Source of the DNA: Anopheles merus
Lineage: Eukaryota > Arthropoda > Insecta > Diptera > Culicidae
Direction: 5' to 3'
DNA length: 64,000 bases
NCBI RefSeq assembly: GCF_017562075.2
Contig: NC_054083.1
Coordinates: 17,543,141-17,607,140, forward strand
The position numbers and the translations under genes were made by a program. The notes under the pieces were generated by a model. That model saw only the letters and a list, made by a program, of their open reading frames with translations, did not search any database and was not told the DNA's origin. Shown piece by piece: positions 43,498 through 57,824 of the stretch (its first letter is position 1; each line of letters opens with the position of its first letter).

Positions 43498-46400
43498 ATT
43501 AATATTCATAAACTATACGAAATGTCATAATCACTTCCTCAAAATCCCTTCTTCAAAGAACTAATCTAACTTGTGCAGCAGCAATGAGATTATTGCCGGC
43601 GTCCGTCTTTGACACTTTGATAAGAGCCACCTTGTACCGATGTCATGCATTAAAAAGCTATAAAGTTCCACCAAGTTCAGTACGCTTTCTTAACAAGCCT
43701 TCAAGTTCCATCATGAACCCTACACATAGTGCTAATCAGACGCAAAGTTCCAAAGAGTACCATGTGCCTGTTAAAAAGCTCCATAGTTCCGCAATGTACC
43801 GTCTATCTCTTTATCAGCCACAAAGTACGACATCGGAACGATTTTTCGTTAAACAGCCCTAAATCAGCTATAAAGTACGAGCTGGCTATTTGGGATTTTA
43901 CTTTTTGGTGGGTTGCATCGATCTCCCGATCCAGCTAACGCAGTAATGTAGCCACTTGTCCCTCTGTCTTCATTTCAGCTTCTTTTGGAACCTCAAAAAT
44001 GAATCTGGGATTTCTTTCGATGCTTTGATTGTTGCATAATAGTGCCAAGATGTTGGCGACCAAAATGCCGAAACGGGTATACACGACGACCACAAACTTC
44101 AAAAGGCCCGAATAGAAATCACAATGCCCAATTGAGGGTTTACGTCGCCCGAAAAAGTATTTACGGCGACCGATAACGCTTTGACGACGCTCGATTGGCT
44201 AGGTAAACCCTGTAATAACAATCGGATTGCTTGATATCATTAACCAATTATTTTGTTTCTAAAATTTTCTAATTAAATGTTCTAATTAAATCACAATAAT
44301 AGAAAAACCACATTCTCTTGGCCCACGGCTTTAGATCATTTACTAAAGTTGGCCCTTTGTCTCAAAAGTTTGCCGACCGCTGCTCTTGACAATCGTTTGT
44401 TTAACGACGGCATAGGACCAGTCGTTAAAATTAACAAATGAACTCAATGCGTTTGCGATGCCAAATTCTAGTAATTTTTAACGACTCTGGTTAATTTTTA
44501 ACGACTGTTAATTTTAAACCATTTCTTTCGCGATGCCAGCTAGTATTTAGTTAAATTACAATACATAGCAATAGTTTTGGAAAATCACTTTCATTGTGGC
44601 AATTTTTCAACCACTCAGAATGTTGCATAAACCTTTGTTTTGCACGACATAAGAAATTGAGTTCGTAAAGACATTTTGATCTAGGCCATATTTGGCTCTT
44701 TAGTAAGGCCAAGAGAGGAACGATTTGACGAAAGAATTTAATTTTCAGTACAAATACAAATAATATAATTCAGTACAAATAACTAAAATATAATTCTTTG
44801 TGTAAGTCGAACAACTGATGGTTGATCAATTATCAATGTTTGTTATAAGTTACAGTCTTATGCTTAAAAAAAAAGATAGTCACGGACAATTCGACTCGCG
44901 GGGAACATTCAATTGCTTCCATATTTTTATCATACTCATATCTCACAAAAATAATATTTCTTTTATTATATGACATTTTTAACATATTTTTAACCATACT
45001 ACAACAGCGAAATTTGTATTTAGTCATGAAAATGACGATAGGAATGCAGCAACGTCCTCTATAGTATAAGTCTATCCTTTTATCAAACAGACGATCGGAT
45101 TTCCCTGCCACAGCGAGAGTAATAGATTTTTTAAATAATTCAATTACGGCTTTTCATACTTTTTTGTATAGTTTTCTGACGCATCACACATAGTTATTTT
45201 ATTTTGTCACCATCAACCTTTATTGGAAGCACACCGTTGATGATGATCTGAAAATTATTATCAAATTCGCGTTAACAATAAACTTTTAGCGGTATCATTT
45301 TCGTATTCCTCCGACTGGCGCCGATCCCGCATCCCTGGCGAAACAAGCAACTGGTTAGCAAACTGCCATCCCTTATTGTTCATGCTTATTATAATCTACC
45401 ATCCAGTACCAAAACGCTACCAGCGAGGAGAAGAGCGTAAACTCCCAACCCTCGTACGTGAGCACCAACGACTGCGAGCGATAATTGGTGGTGATTTTTC
45501 TCGACCATTAATAACAATCATCCCCATCTCTTCCCCGCCGTTTTGGGGGATACTGTTGCTGTACCGAAAATAAGCAATAAGCGCCCGATGAGCGCAAAGG
45601 GAAGAAAGGCGAAAGGAAGTGTCAACGAATTATATGGTATCGATAGCCAGAGTTTCTTATCGGTGGATCGGTGTCTTGCGGTGGAACGCACCGCTGGAAT
45701 GAAGACAACGGGATCCATGTACACGTACTCGGCCGAAATGATGCCTCACGTTTGCTAATGCTCTCCTGGTGGATCCACACACACCCACACACAAACAAAC
45801 GGGACAAATTAGCAGAATACATAGGGGCGCCCAAGGCTTATGTGTGAGCCTGTGTATTGCAATGGGACCCATCTCACCCCTTCGGTTCGCGCCATGTGTG
45901 TTGGGTATAAGGGTAGGCGCACAAACAAACAAACGGCTGACGACGAACCGTCTCCTAGCGTATCCCTTTGGTGTGATGGACGGCTGCCGATTTGGAGACC
46001 AAATGAACTATTTGCCAACCAGGTGCCGGAATGCTAGCGAAGCCGAGTGGTGCACGGAGCTGGCCACACTAGGCACACAAGGCACGAAATCTATTTGTTC
46101 GCTCGTCACTCGGCCAACGGCGCAGATACTTTTAATCCATAGTGCATAATGCTTGGCAAATATAGTTAGCCGCACCTTCCTGCTCGTCAACGCTCATTCC
46201 GTCCGTGCCCTCCTTATCAACGGGCCCATTCCGTCCCATCGAGGAATCGCTTCCGTGTGCGTGATGTTTTCCCCACCGCTGTCTTTAATCCTTTCTTTCT
46301 GCGAGTTGCTGCGAGGACGGATGGCAGATAGTGGGCTGAGGAATTTCAAGCGTTTTTTCTTATCATTCGTTGTGCTCTCCGCAGTGGCTATCATCAAATG

Positions 46401-48973
46401 GTCTGGCCTCGCTCAGTGTTTGCCGTAGGCCAAATTCACGCAGCAATCTTTTCACCAGCCACCGTGTCCCTTTCGCCACAGTTTGCTAAGGCTCTTGAGT
46501 GGTAAGTTTTGTTTGGAAAGCTTACCCTTTTTGGCGATGGGGAGGAGGGGGGAGTGGTGAAGATAGGGAGGAATTGGGGCGGACCAGTATCCAAAAGCGG
46601 ACCGGAGTCCGGCAAGCTCTATCTGTCTGTCGTCCGTACGTGTGGGATGTGTGAAATTTCTGATCTTCTTCTCTGTCTCTCCTCCAGTTCTGCTGTTGTT
46701 CGCTCGTCCGGGGTCCGCAGTTGTACCAGCATAGCATACACACAGGCACACCGAGAGCGCGTATAGATAAATGGATACATAATGTCGACATCTTGATGGT
46801 TGTGCACACACACGCGCACACACATACGGGTAGATGCGGAAGGTTTCCTGGTCTGCTCTCCTGTCGGTCGGTCGGTCGGTCGGTCGGTCGGTTGGTCTGT
46901 AGGACGGTAGGGTTGATCTGTTCCTTGCATACCTCTTCCCACTTGCCGCTTGGCTCGAGAGCTGACACTAGGTCGTATTTGGTCTGTGAGCATTCATCTC
47001 CAAATCTCCCGCCATTCCAAAAATCTTCCTCTAACCGTTCGTACCGTTTCGTGTGTTGGTTCTATCGGCCGGTCCGTTCGGGACGCTATCCTCCATACCC
47101 AGCAGAACTTCAACTCAATCTATCGAATCGTCCGTTGTGTACATACATACATACATACGTACGGCAGCAAGGACCGACCCGTCGGTACATAACACTACGG
47201 GGACTCACAATTTCTAGCGGAGTCAATAATGCAAGGTAACGAAATTTGGAATATCTTACCGCACGACCTGGCACCGCACTGGATGAGACTGGTGTTTGTT
47301 TTCGTTTTCTTTTGAAAAAATCATTGAACCTTTCTTCTCTTTTTTTTTAACCCAGATTGGTTTGGGGCGCACTTTCTCTTGTGTTGTAGTTCTTATTTTT
47401 ATTTTATTATTTTTTATTTCTAGGTTTTTTGCTATATTTTTTGCCAAACTCTGTACATTTGTTGAAAGTTTTAGTAGTTTAAACTTAAACACCTTTTTTG
47501 TTCATAAATTTAAGTTTTTGGTAAACTACACAAATAAATTTGTATTTTGTTAAAAAAAATTTCAATTTATTACCTCAATTCATTTATAATGATGTATGTT
47601 TTTATGTTAACATATTTATACGTTTAACAATTTCAATTAACAATGTTTTATAGAAACATATGTATTAATTTGTTTCTTGTAGATATCTATTATCTACCTG
47701 TTGAGCATTAGAATTTACGAAATCAAATTAACAACACCGAATTTCAATGAACGTTTCCTCAATAGCAAGAGATCAAAAGATCTATGATGAACTCTAAATA
47801 TCTAAAAATGAGCCGAGATTCTGTTTAGCCCTTCAACGTCGTTTCTTGCTTCAATAAAATCTTACGCAACAATTGCTAAAACAATTGCTGCTGTAATAAC
47901 AATTGTAAACATCCTTCCGGATACGAACCGGAACAAACACCGTAAGCCAGGATTAATGCGCTGCTCATCCAAGGGTTCGGTCGGCCAAAAATACAACACT
48001 TCACCAAATTGCAAACAACCCTGCTAAGCAGCTCCAATCGCAAGTTCCGCATCTTATCCATCTTATAAAATTTTACCAACGAATTCCCGATAAACGCTCC
48101 ACGCTGTACATAATGAACGCACGAGTAGGATAGCATCACCAGCGGCTACATTTGGCATCCCCCTGAGTTGGACCGGTGAGTTTGTCTATTTGTGTGGGTG
48201 TTTGTATGTGTATGTGTGCGTTTTGGTAAATGTATGAAGAAAGCGCATGAAGCAGAGAAGGGAAAAGAGAAGAAAAGGTGGCGGAGAGTATCATCATATT
48301 ATCCCCTCATTCTTTTCACCTCGACAAATGTGTAACATTCTAACAATTTTATCTCTCTGTGTGTTTCGGTTCAGTTTCACCATCGGGCCAGAGAACGGAT
48401 CTCTTTCACAACATCTCTATCTCTCGCGCGCCCGCTTCGTATGTGCATATGTGTGTGGGTGGATGAGACTAGTTTTCGGGGGGGAATTTTCCGGAAAGGC
48501 GAACGTTGTGCCTCTGTGCGGTGGGTGGCAGATGTAGCGGCAACGGGGTGACTGGGTGATAATCGTCTAGTAGCGAGATCGTTTGTGTGTGGAGAAAGCA
48601 AGCGATGAATACGAGAAGGCAAACGAATCATCGAATACTACCGGTGAAACGTATCGTCACCATCATCAGCAGCATCATCATCATTGGCCCCCCTCGCCTC
48701 AGCATCAACGTAGCCATTGATTTCATTGGTGTTCGGTATCAGCCACATGTGAGTGCACATATACAGTGACCAACGGTTGGGCTAGACACCACGACAGGGC
48801 AATTGAATTTTTTGAAAATTATTTAATTGGAAATAATTGGATTATAGCTCAAGGTCCTCAAGGCCTAACGCGATAAAAACTCACTACCAATTACGCACAA
48901 ACTTATTTTTCTCTCATAAATCTAATGTATCTTGAATGTTCTTCCAAGTACACAAGACCGTCGTTCATGTCAA
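43498..48973. other. Non-coding stretch, second copy
   Basis: Counterpart of 25326-30801: hAT-type end at 44331-44382, TTTTAACGACT repeats near 44420-44515, and a (GGTC)n run near 46865-46892 that is more regular than in the first copy. No gene recognised. Confidence 0.4.
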
Positions 48974-51907
48974 GTATTTGTAGCGCAGAAACAATTTAAA
49001 ATAATTTGACCATTTTGGGACATTCATATCAATATTATCAACGTGTTAGAGTGTCCACCATGTAGAGAAGTTAAAGGGACGATCATAACTTGGGAAAACG
49101 ACATCTGGAACGAAATCTAGAGACGTTTAGTTCCGGACAATGTTTGTGCCTAACTACGAACTCCACAAAGACTTCACAAATTTCAAAACAACAACAAGCA
49201 TGAATACTCCAGAAGGTTATCCGCGGACACGAGCCCTGAAGGAACATTCGTGTAGAAGATGCAAATCTCTTAGGTTTGTTTGATTGACGCATGCTCCGGC
49301 CACCGTGTCGAATCAGGTTGCTGCTAATAGAAAAAGTATTTCTAATGGTGACTAGGGCATGTACTTCCTGACCATGCTCTTGCCCGACAGGATAGTGCTT
49401 ATTTGCATCGCGTAGTTCGACACAAGCCGCAAAGTAGTGCAACTAGGTGGCACGATCGGACGGAACGGAACCAAGGTATAGCGCAAATATTGGTAATATT
49501 GGTAATATTAGTTTGACATCAGATATAATAATAACAAAATTAATAGTAATGAATGTTTGCCTGATCCGAAGCACCAATCTAAACTTCTCAGATTGATTTA
49601 GATCATCACCTGACAGTTTGTTTTCAACCGTTTCTCCCCGTGTGTGATGCTGTTTATCTAACCGGCACTGTGCATCACGCTCCTCTCGTTCTACCGTACT
49701 GTGTATCCTTAATGTATCCTTTTTTGAAGATGAACCACCTCCACTATCTCGCGCTCTCTTGCTCGGTACCTTTTCACCCGCGCCACCCTTGTTTCAGAAC
49801 GCCCCACTGCACCGGGGGGACCCACCGAGAGAGCCAACCGTACACCGATGATGCTCCGATTGCGCTCCGGCCGAGAATGACAACACAGCACATCCACCTG
49901 CCATGCCCGCCAGCCGCTGCACGTTCCAATCGCACTCCAACAAATTGGCGACCGGTGTACATGGCGATTGGAGCATCCGTACGCCGCGTGGCCGTCGCCA
50001 TACATGCGAGAATGTGAATGAGAATGAGAAGCGACATCTCGCTACACATACGTGTGTATGTTGTACCTTTCGGTGGAGTGGGAAGTCCCACCAACACATG
50101 CACACACATACACACATACACATACATACACACATATAAACCCATATGAGACATGGCACGGCATGGGCAAAAACGCGTGCGCGCTCCGCCTGAAGTGGAG
50201 GAGGTTTTTGCCGCCCCCTGCGTGGGGTGGTCGGCAGGATGGAACGGCAGACTCGGCTCGTACACAGACACATGATGGAAATTTGTTTATATATCATGTA
50301 TCATTCCGAAAGGATTCTTGCGCTGGAGAGGATATGATTCTATTTGAAATGATATAGTTGGCGGTTGGCGTTCGTAGCGCGAGGACGTGTACCGTGTTGG
50401 TGTACGCCAGGTCTCTGGGCGCAATTGCAGCGCGGGAATTGTTGGTTCACTCGCAGTGGAAACATTGGCTGGAATACAGTAAGTGTGTGTGTGTGTGAAG
50501 TGAAGGAGTGAATATCGAGCTAAGCTGATGCGCACATCAAGCATGCCTTGAGTTGGCAGTTGGACGTTGTTGGGAAAGTGTTTTAATTCCGCTGGAGTAC
50601 ATGAAGTACTCACTACAGGGACGCAGTAATGGTAGGACGTGGATTGCGCGGGGAAGGATTGCTAAGCACCGGCTTAATTTCTCAAACGCATACAGTGCGG
50701 GATGGCAGCAGTGAAAGTGGGTGAGTGACGATGTGTGCATCCTCCACCGCACAAGAACGGTGTCTGTGCTTGGTACCTTCTTTCTGCCTGTCATTTCAAC
50801 TTCACCATCATCGCCAGCATTAAGCGGCTGGTGCCAGTCGCCGTTAAAAGCGCACGTCGTGCCGGCTCACCCGGCCCGGCCGAGCTTCCGAAGCCGTAGT
50901 ACCAGTGGAGCATTCATCCTTTTTGCTGAAAAGGTACATTATCACTTTGCATTGCCGCCATCGCGCCGCACTGCCGCTGCACAGGACGGATCTGCCACGG
51001 CTATCACTCTGATTTTATTATTTCCACCCCGAAAACCCCGTAAACCCTTCCCGCCCCGACGGTCGTGATTGCAGCTATAGACGACAGTACGGGATCGTAC
51101 CTATGTATTGGGAGGGAGGACCGTGTTAGAAGGCATGGCTCTGTATCATCATCGCAACTGTTTGTATCTCGTCATACCGCAAGCCTGCCTGTCTGCTCGT
51201 CCTTTAAGGGCTCCACCACCGTGCTCCGTCCTTTGCAGGCACACAGCCACACGCACACCTACACACGCATATATGGGCGAGAAAACGAGATTGATACGCA
51301 TCGTTAAACATGTGCAAAGAGCGGTGACACACATATAGCAGCCGCTCGCAGAAGTGATAAGTATTGTTAATTTTTGGGGATCTGTGGAGAGCTCGCTGAA
51401 ATGTACCGTCCAGCTTCACGCAAAGCGTTTAAAATTTAGGATGAGCTATTGAAACGGTTATTTTTCCCGTTTAAATTTCCACTTCCTGTGCAGGTATGGA
51501 AATAGAATACCCGGTTACGGAAGGTAGCGAAGCACATGATGCGCACTCCTGACACTGTTCAACTCGATGGCACCACTGCCACAGTTACACATACCCCAGT
51601 GCTAGTGTGAGGAGGAAATAATTGTCCACCTTTTGTGCCTCCGTTGACCTTTCTCTCACCCCTTTCCGAGTCACAGAAATACACACATATACACACGCAA
51701 GCACTCAGGAGGAGGCAAGGAGGAGCAACGCACTGGCTGGTGGTGATGAAGTGTGCAGCGAGCAACGAGTTGAGTCCATGTGTTTGCTCAACAGTTTCTC
51801 GAGTGTGTACGCCAGTCCTTCCCCGGAACAGTCCCGGGCCGAGGAGGACCGCTGGGAGCAGTTTGGGGCACGGGAGTCGGGACGGTCGGGATGATACTCG
51901 AGCGAGA

Positions 51908-52067
51908 GATGATGATTTTATTGCTCTTCGGTTTCGTACTTTTGAATAATTATGTGAATTGCAGTACTCGGCACAGCACAACACACTTCTCGGTCCAGCA
52001 GAGGTCCACCGGCTCCAAAACTGTAGCCAGCCAGTACATAAGTGGATACATACGGGGTATTATATGA
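51908..52067 (+). CDS. Possible small secreted peptide (speculative)
   Basis: Starts MMILLLFGFVLLNNYVNC, a short hydrophobic stretch ending in Asn-Cys that resembles a signal peptide, followed by about 34 Ser/Thr-rich residues and a stop (about 52 residues in all). An in-frame upstream start exists at 51893. No family is recognised. The same region contains a splice-acceptor-like AATTGCAG, so it could equally be intron/exon border sequence. Codon support is weak. Confidence 0.18.
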
Positions 52068-52102
52068 AGGTGGCAAGCGACTAGGAGGACACAACACTCC
52101 CA

Positions 52103-52104
<2 letters not shown>

Positions 52105-52158
<54 letters not shown>
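52105..52158. repeat. (CA)n microsatellite
   Basis: CA run of about 54 bases. Confidence 0.97.
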
Positions 52159-52162
<4 letters not shown>

Positions 52163-54220
52163 CTATATCCCGTGCGCTCGTTACAAAATTCAGATCGGAT
52201 TTGGCTAGTGGCCGGTACAGTATTATCGCAGGCGTCGTCCGATATCACCAACCCGCCAAGTGGTGCGATATCAAGTCCGTTGTCAGTTCATTCGAATCGG
52301 TGCAACGGTGCATTGGGCTTTGGGTAGTTCGACGTGAAAGGAAAACTTGCCGCTTCCCCGCGGGAGCGTGGAGTCGGTTGTGAAAGTTGTGTGAAAAGTG
52401 AAAGCGATTCCACCCACCACCAGCGGCATTTCCCGGTACCGGTTGGGGAGGCTTTGACTGGGGTTGGGCATACAAAAACTACTTTTATTGCGTTCATCGT
52501 ATCGCAGCGCCAGTAGGACCGGAAGGTGCAAACGAAAAAAAGGGAACAGCAAAATGTGAAACGCTGTTAATTCTGAGTACGACCGAGCGCGCGTACGTTG
52601 GAAGCTGTGACGTGACAAATAAGTGAGTAAGAGATTTAAAAACACACACACACACTCACAAACGGCACACAACAACAACGAACCCGCGTGGTGCAGCTAG
52701 AGAACAGGCGACAGAAAATGGAGAAAAAAGAAGAGGGAAAACATTGCATCCGGAAGCAATTGAATGCAAAACAACCGGCCGCGCGTTGGTCTACACACAC
52801 ACACACACACACTCGGCACGATCCTAGGGGCGGAAAGATTAGCGAGAAGCGAGTGATAAATGGAAAATATGGGACAACAATAACAACGGAACAAGCACAC
52901 ACACACACGTACAGACGCCCGTCAAATGAATGGATTGTGCAGCGGAGGGAAGAAAAAGAGAGAGAGAGTACAAATGGTCGGAAAAGCCGGGAAAGGATAA
53001 TTGGTCTCATTTATATCCTTTTGCCTTCTGCTCGTGCTGCTACCCGACTCCTCGCCTCTGCACGCCTACACGATTTAGCAGTCGCTTCATTTTGATTCCA
53101 CCGCTCAGCATGTTTTTTTTTCTCCGGTTTTTGTATCTACATTTGTTTTTCATCTCCCGTCATCCTCCTGTTTTTTTTATACTTCTTCCTTTTAATTCGC
53201 TTTTCCCTCGGTGACATAAAAATGGCAAGCACGACTCGCTGCACATGGTGTACGTGTGCTAGGACGGTGCTACAAAAAAAAGAAAAGGAAACGAATGGGT
53301 AAAACGAGAACTCTACAGCACGTGCGGCACTACTGCAGGTGCAACAGTGCAACTGGAGTGTAATAAAGTGATGAGATAATAATGCATACACGAGTTCTTC
53401 ATTTCACGGTGCAGCGCTGATGAGCACAAAATGATTATGATAATGAAATAGCATAATAGGAGTGGCGGAGCCGCGTGTGCGGAGTGTTTGAGGGACGTCA
53501 ACCCACTGTACGGAATTGGAATTCTCACCAAGCGTGTGTGTGCAGTAAGTGTCATTGTGCGTATTTTTGCGTGTTTTTTGTCTTCTTCTTTGTACCAGCT
53601 ATGTGCGTACATGGATCGGAAGCTGGTTAGGGAGAAAAACGAGCCCGTTCGTGGTAAATGCAAGCAGGAAAACGGAAATGAAGTGAATCAGTTGTCATAT
53701 GCGTATCAGTGCAGTGGGTGTTTTTTATCTCCTTCATCTCGGCGAGTTTAATTTGCCGTAATGTGTACAACGAACGGATGTGAATGGGCGGTTGTGTAGG
53801 CCGTTGGAAAGGACTTGTAGTTATTGTGGTGTTTTACAATGCTTTTACACATCAATTAAGGTGAGTCGCACACTTTGGTTAAGTTTTTAATTCAAACAGG
53901 TTCGGTTAAGGTTTTAAAGATACAAAACGATGTACGTGTTCTGGGGCGCTAATCTCTACTGATGTTTGGGTAAAGGCAGCAGCTGCTACAAGATCGGTCG
54001 CGGTTGGATTCTAATCTTTCTAGTAACAGAAAAAAAAAACAGCTATTTCAATCAGCTGCGCCAAGCGCGAACTTTTGCAGATCAAAATCAAATGCGTCAA
54101 TGCTTAGAAGACTTTCATAGCGAAAAGAACACACTAACATGTTATTATATTGTTTGGACACGTACACGAACATAATGATGATCAGCCCTTAAAATTCACT
54201 GTCAGGGCTTAGAAACTATA

Positions 54221-55285
54221 GGGTAAATGTACCAATAGTGGTGCAATTTGTGATGGTACAGATGTATTTTAATGGATTTAAAGTGTCAGGAAGGACAATT
54301 TCTGAATATTTTAACACATAACAATTGGAATATGTTATATGTTTTATCTTCGTAATCACAACCATTTTTACCATGAAATACATCAAATTTACGAAAAAAT
54401 ACATATTTTTGTGACTGCTTCGTTGTACCTATAATGGTGGTATGGTTCCTATAGTCGTCGTATTGTGTTCCTATAGTGGTGGTAAACAAAGATGGATCAA
54501 AAACGCTGTATAATATCAATGAAACTTAGTTTCGAAGCTGATTTCGTATGAATATTAAGGATTACTGTCATAATATTGGTTTCTCGCGTAATTTGATCGT
54601 ATAAAAATGTATAAATTTGATCGATGAAACTATTGACTAAAGTACTGCATAACACCTGTCGTCAACCCATACCCAGAAGAGTTTGCTTGATTTGAAGTCG
54701 ATTTTTCACTAAACCAAATAAGCGAATTTTGGCCTTTGTTTGGTAAATTACTTACAGAAAACTCATTTTTGTTGCTTATTTTAATGAAAACAGTACAACA
54801 TGTCAAAAATGTCGTCGAAAAAAATCTAAAATTACCTGTTTTTATTGATTTTAGAACTAGGACCACTATATGAACATGTCTGTTTTGTGTACCTATAATG
54901 GCACTATCGTAAATAAACACTTAAAAATACGTAAATATGGTCAAAAGCCAATGAATTTGAATAAAACAATATCATTTGATGCCAATTATGTCCAAAAATT
55001 AATAATTGCGTTGTTATGTGGTCATTTAGAACGTTAAAAAAAATATGAGTATCGTTCTGAAATCCTAAGAATTTTGGAAAAATGTTGACACATTTCACAA
55101 AATAATGGATTTTTCGGTCACTAAGAAACGGAATGGCCTCATTTCATTTTTAGATCCTTTGTAAAAGGCTAGAGAACATTTCACACTATCGTAGATAACT
55201 TAACTACTGTTAATTTATCGTATGAGACGTATTTTAGTGCAATACCACCACTATTGGTACTAACTAGCACCAGGTACGTTTACCC
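54221..55285. mobile_element. 1.07-kb TA-flanked inverted-repeat element
   Basis: Left end GGGTAAATGTACCAATAGTG, right end ...GGTACGTTTACCC, with TA on both sides (54219-54220 and 55286-55287). The outer 13 bases match with one mismatch, and a further inverted match (ACCAATAGTGG / CCACTATTGGTAC) lies just inside, offset by an extra segment on the right. Motifs like TTCCTATAGTGGTGGT recur inside at 54425-54485 and near 54860-54900. No transposase frame is visible, so it is non-autonomous. Confidence 0.85.
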
Positions 55286-55287
55286 TA

Positions 55288-56135
55288 CTGCAGAACAGTT
55301 ACACTTCAAATTTTGTGCTTTTTATGATTATAATGCGGATTCGCAAAACTATGCACTAAAAAATACCTTGCATGATTCGATACCGTAAGGTCGATTTAGA
55401 TCTTGCGTGAAGGTGAACGTGAAATTTTAATAATTATTACAATCAAAAGTTAATATTTTAATTAAATAAAGAATTAATTGCATTTCCTTGTGATTCCTCG
55501 CTGCACATTATTTTTTCACTTAGTTATGACTATGCGCTCTGATAATATTGTTTTCATATATCCTCATCAGCACGCAATGTACCCTTTGTCCTGAACTGGC
55601 ATTGCACAATAACAAGTATATACGGACAGCCTTATAAATGGCGCACGGTTAAGCGGTATCCCCTTGGAAATAGAATAATTAATTTATGTTCTTTAATTGA
55701 ATCATTATTCTAGGTTCTGGCAATCAAGGACATTCACCTTAAACAATTTTCATGTTGTTCTAATTGCTGCGACCGGCAGCGAGTTAGAATTTTATACATT
55801 GATGGTATTGCTTGGTTGCCCATCTAGAACGGGAGAACAATGCAACATCGCAATATTTGCATTGGTATTGGCATATGTTTCAGCGCGTATGAGTGTTTAA
55901 ATGCGTTCATTTGGCAATTAATGTTGATCGCGTAGCTTAAACTCACAAAAAAGCTCTTTATAATTGTTAAATTGTCAATGTGTTCTAATCGATTGGACAA
56001 AAATTCGTGAAACGTTATCAAAATTACATATATTCAGGGGTTGCAATTCGGCCTTTCCAAATGCATTGCTGTTAGCGTTACTACCGTCTAAAGTGCCTTA
56101 AAGAAAATAATAAGCCAGTTGCCCTTCATTGAATT
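55288..56135. other. AT-rich stretch, nothing recognised
   Basis: No coding, RNA or repeat feature that I can support. Confidence 0.4.
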
Positions 56136-56222
56136 CTTATTCTTCTTCTTTTGGCTGAACAACCGTTGTCGGTCAAGGCCTGCCTGTACCACTTGTGGGG
56201 TTGGCTTTCAGTGACTTTTGTA
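56136..56222 (-). mobile_element. 3' fragment of an Anopheles SINE200-type SINE
   Basis: Minus strand reads AAAGCCAACCCCACAAGTGG, AGGCCTTGACCGACAACGGT, TTGTTCAGCCAAAAG and an AAGAAGAA tail. This matches the 3' half of the fuller copy at 58847-59060. The tRNA-related 5' half is missing. Confidence 0.8.
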
Positions 56223-56369
56223 AACCAGCTATCGAGTTGTGGTAGCTTAAAAACAATGTACATTTATAAATTCCAAAAAAGGTCTAACTTTGAATAGCAG
56301 TGTTATATTGTTCTATTGTTCATACAGCACTGCTATAAATAAACCATGTTATAAAAGAATAGCGATGAT

Positions 56370-56545
56370 TATCTTCTTTTATTTTGCGTAACGTTCTACC
56401 TGCACCTGCCGGCCTATACAGGCTTTAGAGACTTATTCCGTACGACGCAGCCGGATAGTCAACCCTTGCTACTGGTGGACGCTCCATATGAGGCGTGAAC
56501 CCATGAAGGGCACGTTATTAAGTCGTACGAATGGACAACTGTCAA
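56370..56545 (-). mobile_element. tRNA-derived SINE-like copy
   Basis: On the minus strand it reads CGTACGACTTAATAACGTGC, CCTTCATGGGTTCACGCCTC (B-box-like GGGTTCACGCC) and TTGACTATCCGGCTGCGTCG, similar in order to the SINE at 58847 but with a different tail. Probably another family or a diverged copy. Confidence 0.65.
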
Positions 56546-57824
56546 CACAACACGACACTGTCCTAGCAATGATTATAAAAAAAACATAAAAATAAAAAAT
56601 TACAGTGACTTGGCAGTTCTTATGCGAAATCAAAGGAATAATGCAAAAATGTATACCTAATGCTTACAAAAAAACACGGTCTCATACGCTTTGTGATTCC
56701 CCATACAAAAATACCATTCGTATTCGTAACTTTTTGTTGGGCACATTGTTGAAGAACCCTCCATGAGTGCTATGTGTTCATTCATGGCCACTTGAAAGAG
56801 AAGCGCGACAAAAACGCAATAGATGAATATTCAATTTCATGCACAGTGATAACATCAGTTGACCATAACCCAGCAACATATTGCTCTCGACGAGTTCCGT
56901 CTTTCTACAGCTCCAGCGTAAATGATGCCAAACGTCACAAGACATTCGACAAATACACTGAACACGGTCACATTTCTACTGCAAACGGTACAACTTTTCC
57001 GATTTAGATTTATGGCATTTTTTCTGGACCTTTTTTCTGTTGCCGCAAGAGCCGAAAAAACGGACCTTTTTTTCGCAGTGCACAGATCACCGGATGCCAA
57101 ACGAAACGAGAAACAGTGCTAATCAAATCGGATGTACGATGAGAATGATTGCCTTGTGTGCGACCTGTTGAATGACTAAATGACTTAACTAGTTTGTTAG
57201 TATAAAAAGCATTCGAAGCAATCAAGTGGAGATTGTGTTTAAAAAAATAGTTTTTTGTTTGTTAAACTTTATAGTCGTACAAACTTTATGTATGACATTT
57301 ATGACTAGTTTAACATTGCGAAAAGATAAACAAATTAAATATAAATTTTTAAATCCAAATTTATTACTTGGACAGCACTAACAAATATTAAATTACATCA
57401 AAAAGTTAATGGAATTGAGAGAGGGGTTTATTAAAAGTAAAATAGAATCTGCCAATAGTTTGTAACTACAATCTATAACATAGTAAAACATAGGCATCAT
57501 ACATATCATACTAAAATTACCTTATTCATAAGTATTGCTAAAAGCTATTATATAATGCTTTAATTCATGGGGTTGTCGGAGTTTGCTGATGTTATCTTAA
57601 TTTTGCTCTTGTTAAATGGTTTAATCGAACGTAGCATCTTTATTGTGCGTGTCATAGTCTTCCTCGGTTGCATAGATCAGTTCAAATGGTCTTCTACTAG
57701 GCGTCTCCATCTCTTTTAAATTTCGCATGGATACGCCTGGTCGTTTGTAGAAACATTTCAATCCACGTTTACTTGTATAAACTGAATATAACTTGAATTA
57801 CAGGAACAAATAATTTAAAAAAGC
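56546..57824. other. AT-rich stretch, nothing recognised
   Basis: Short frames only. No feature I can support. Confidence 0.4.

Larger units (their letters stand above)
48974..54218. other. Non-coding or UTR-like stretch, no gene recognised
   Basis: Single-copy sequence to the right of the duplicated block. GC-richer than its surroundings at 49.7-53 kb, with many CA/GT runs and overlapping short frames on both strands, none with family motifs. Splice-donor-like sites exist (for example CAGTAAGTGTGT near 50479), so it may be the long 5' UTR or first introns of a gene lying outside. A small frame with a signal-peptide-like start lies at 51908-52067. Confidence 0.4.

Noticed and set aside
49083..49442. 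119-residue minus-strand frame just right of the duplicated block
   Set aside because: No family motif; the opposite strand is equally open in parts. It might be a decayed mobile element, but I cannot support it.
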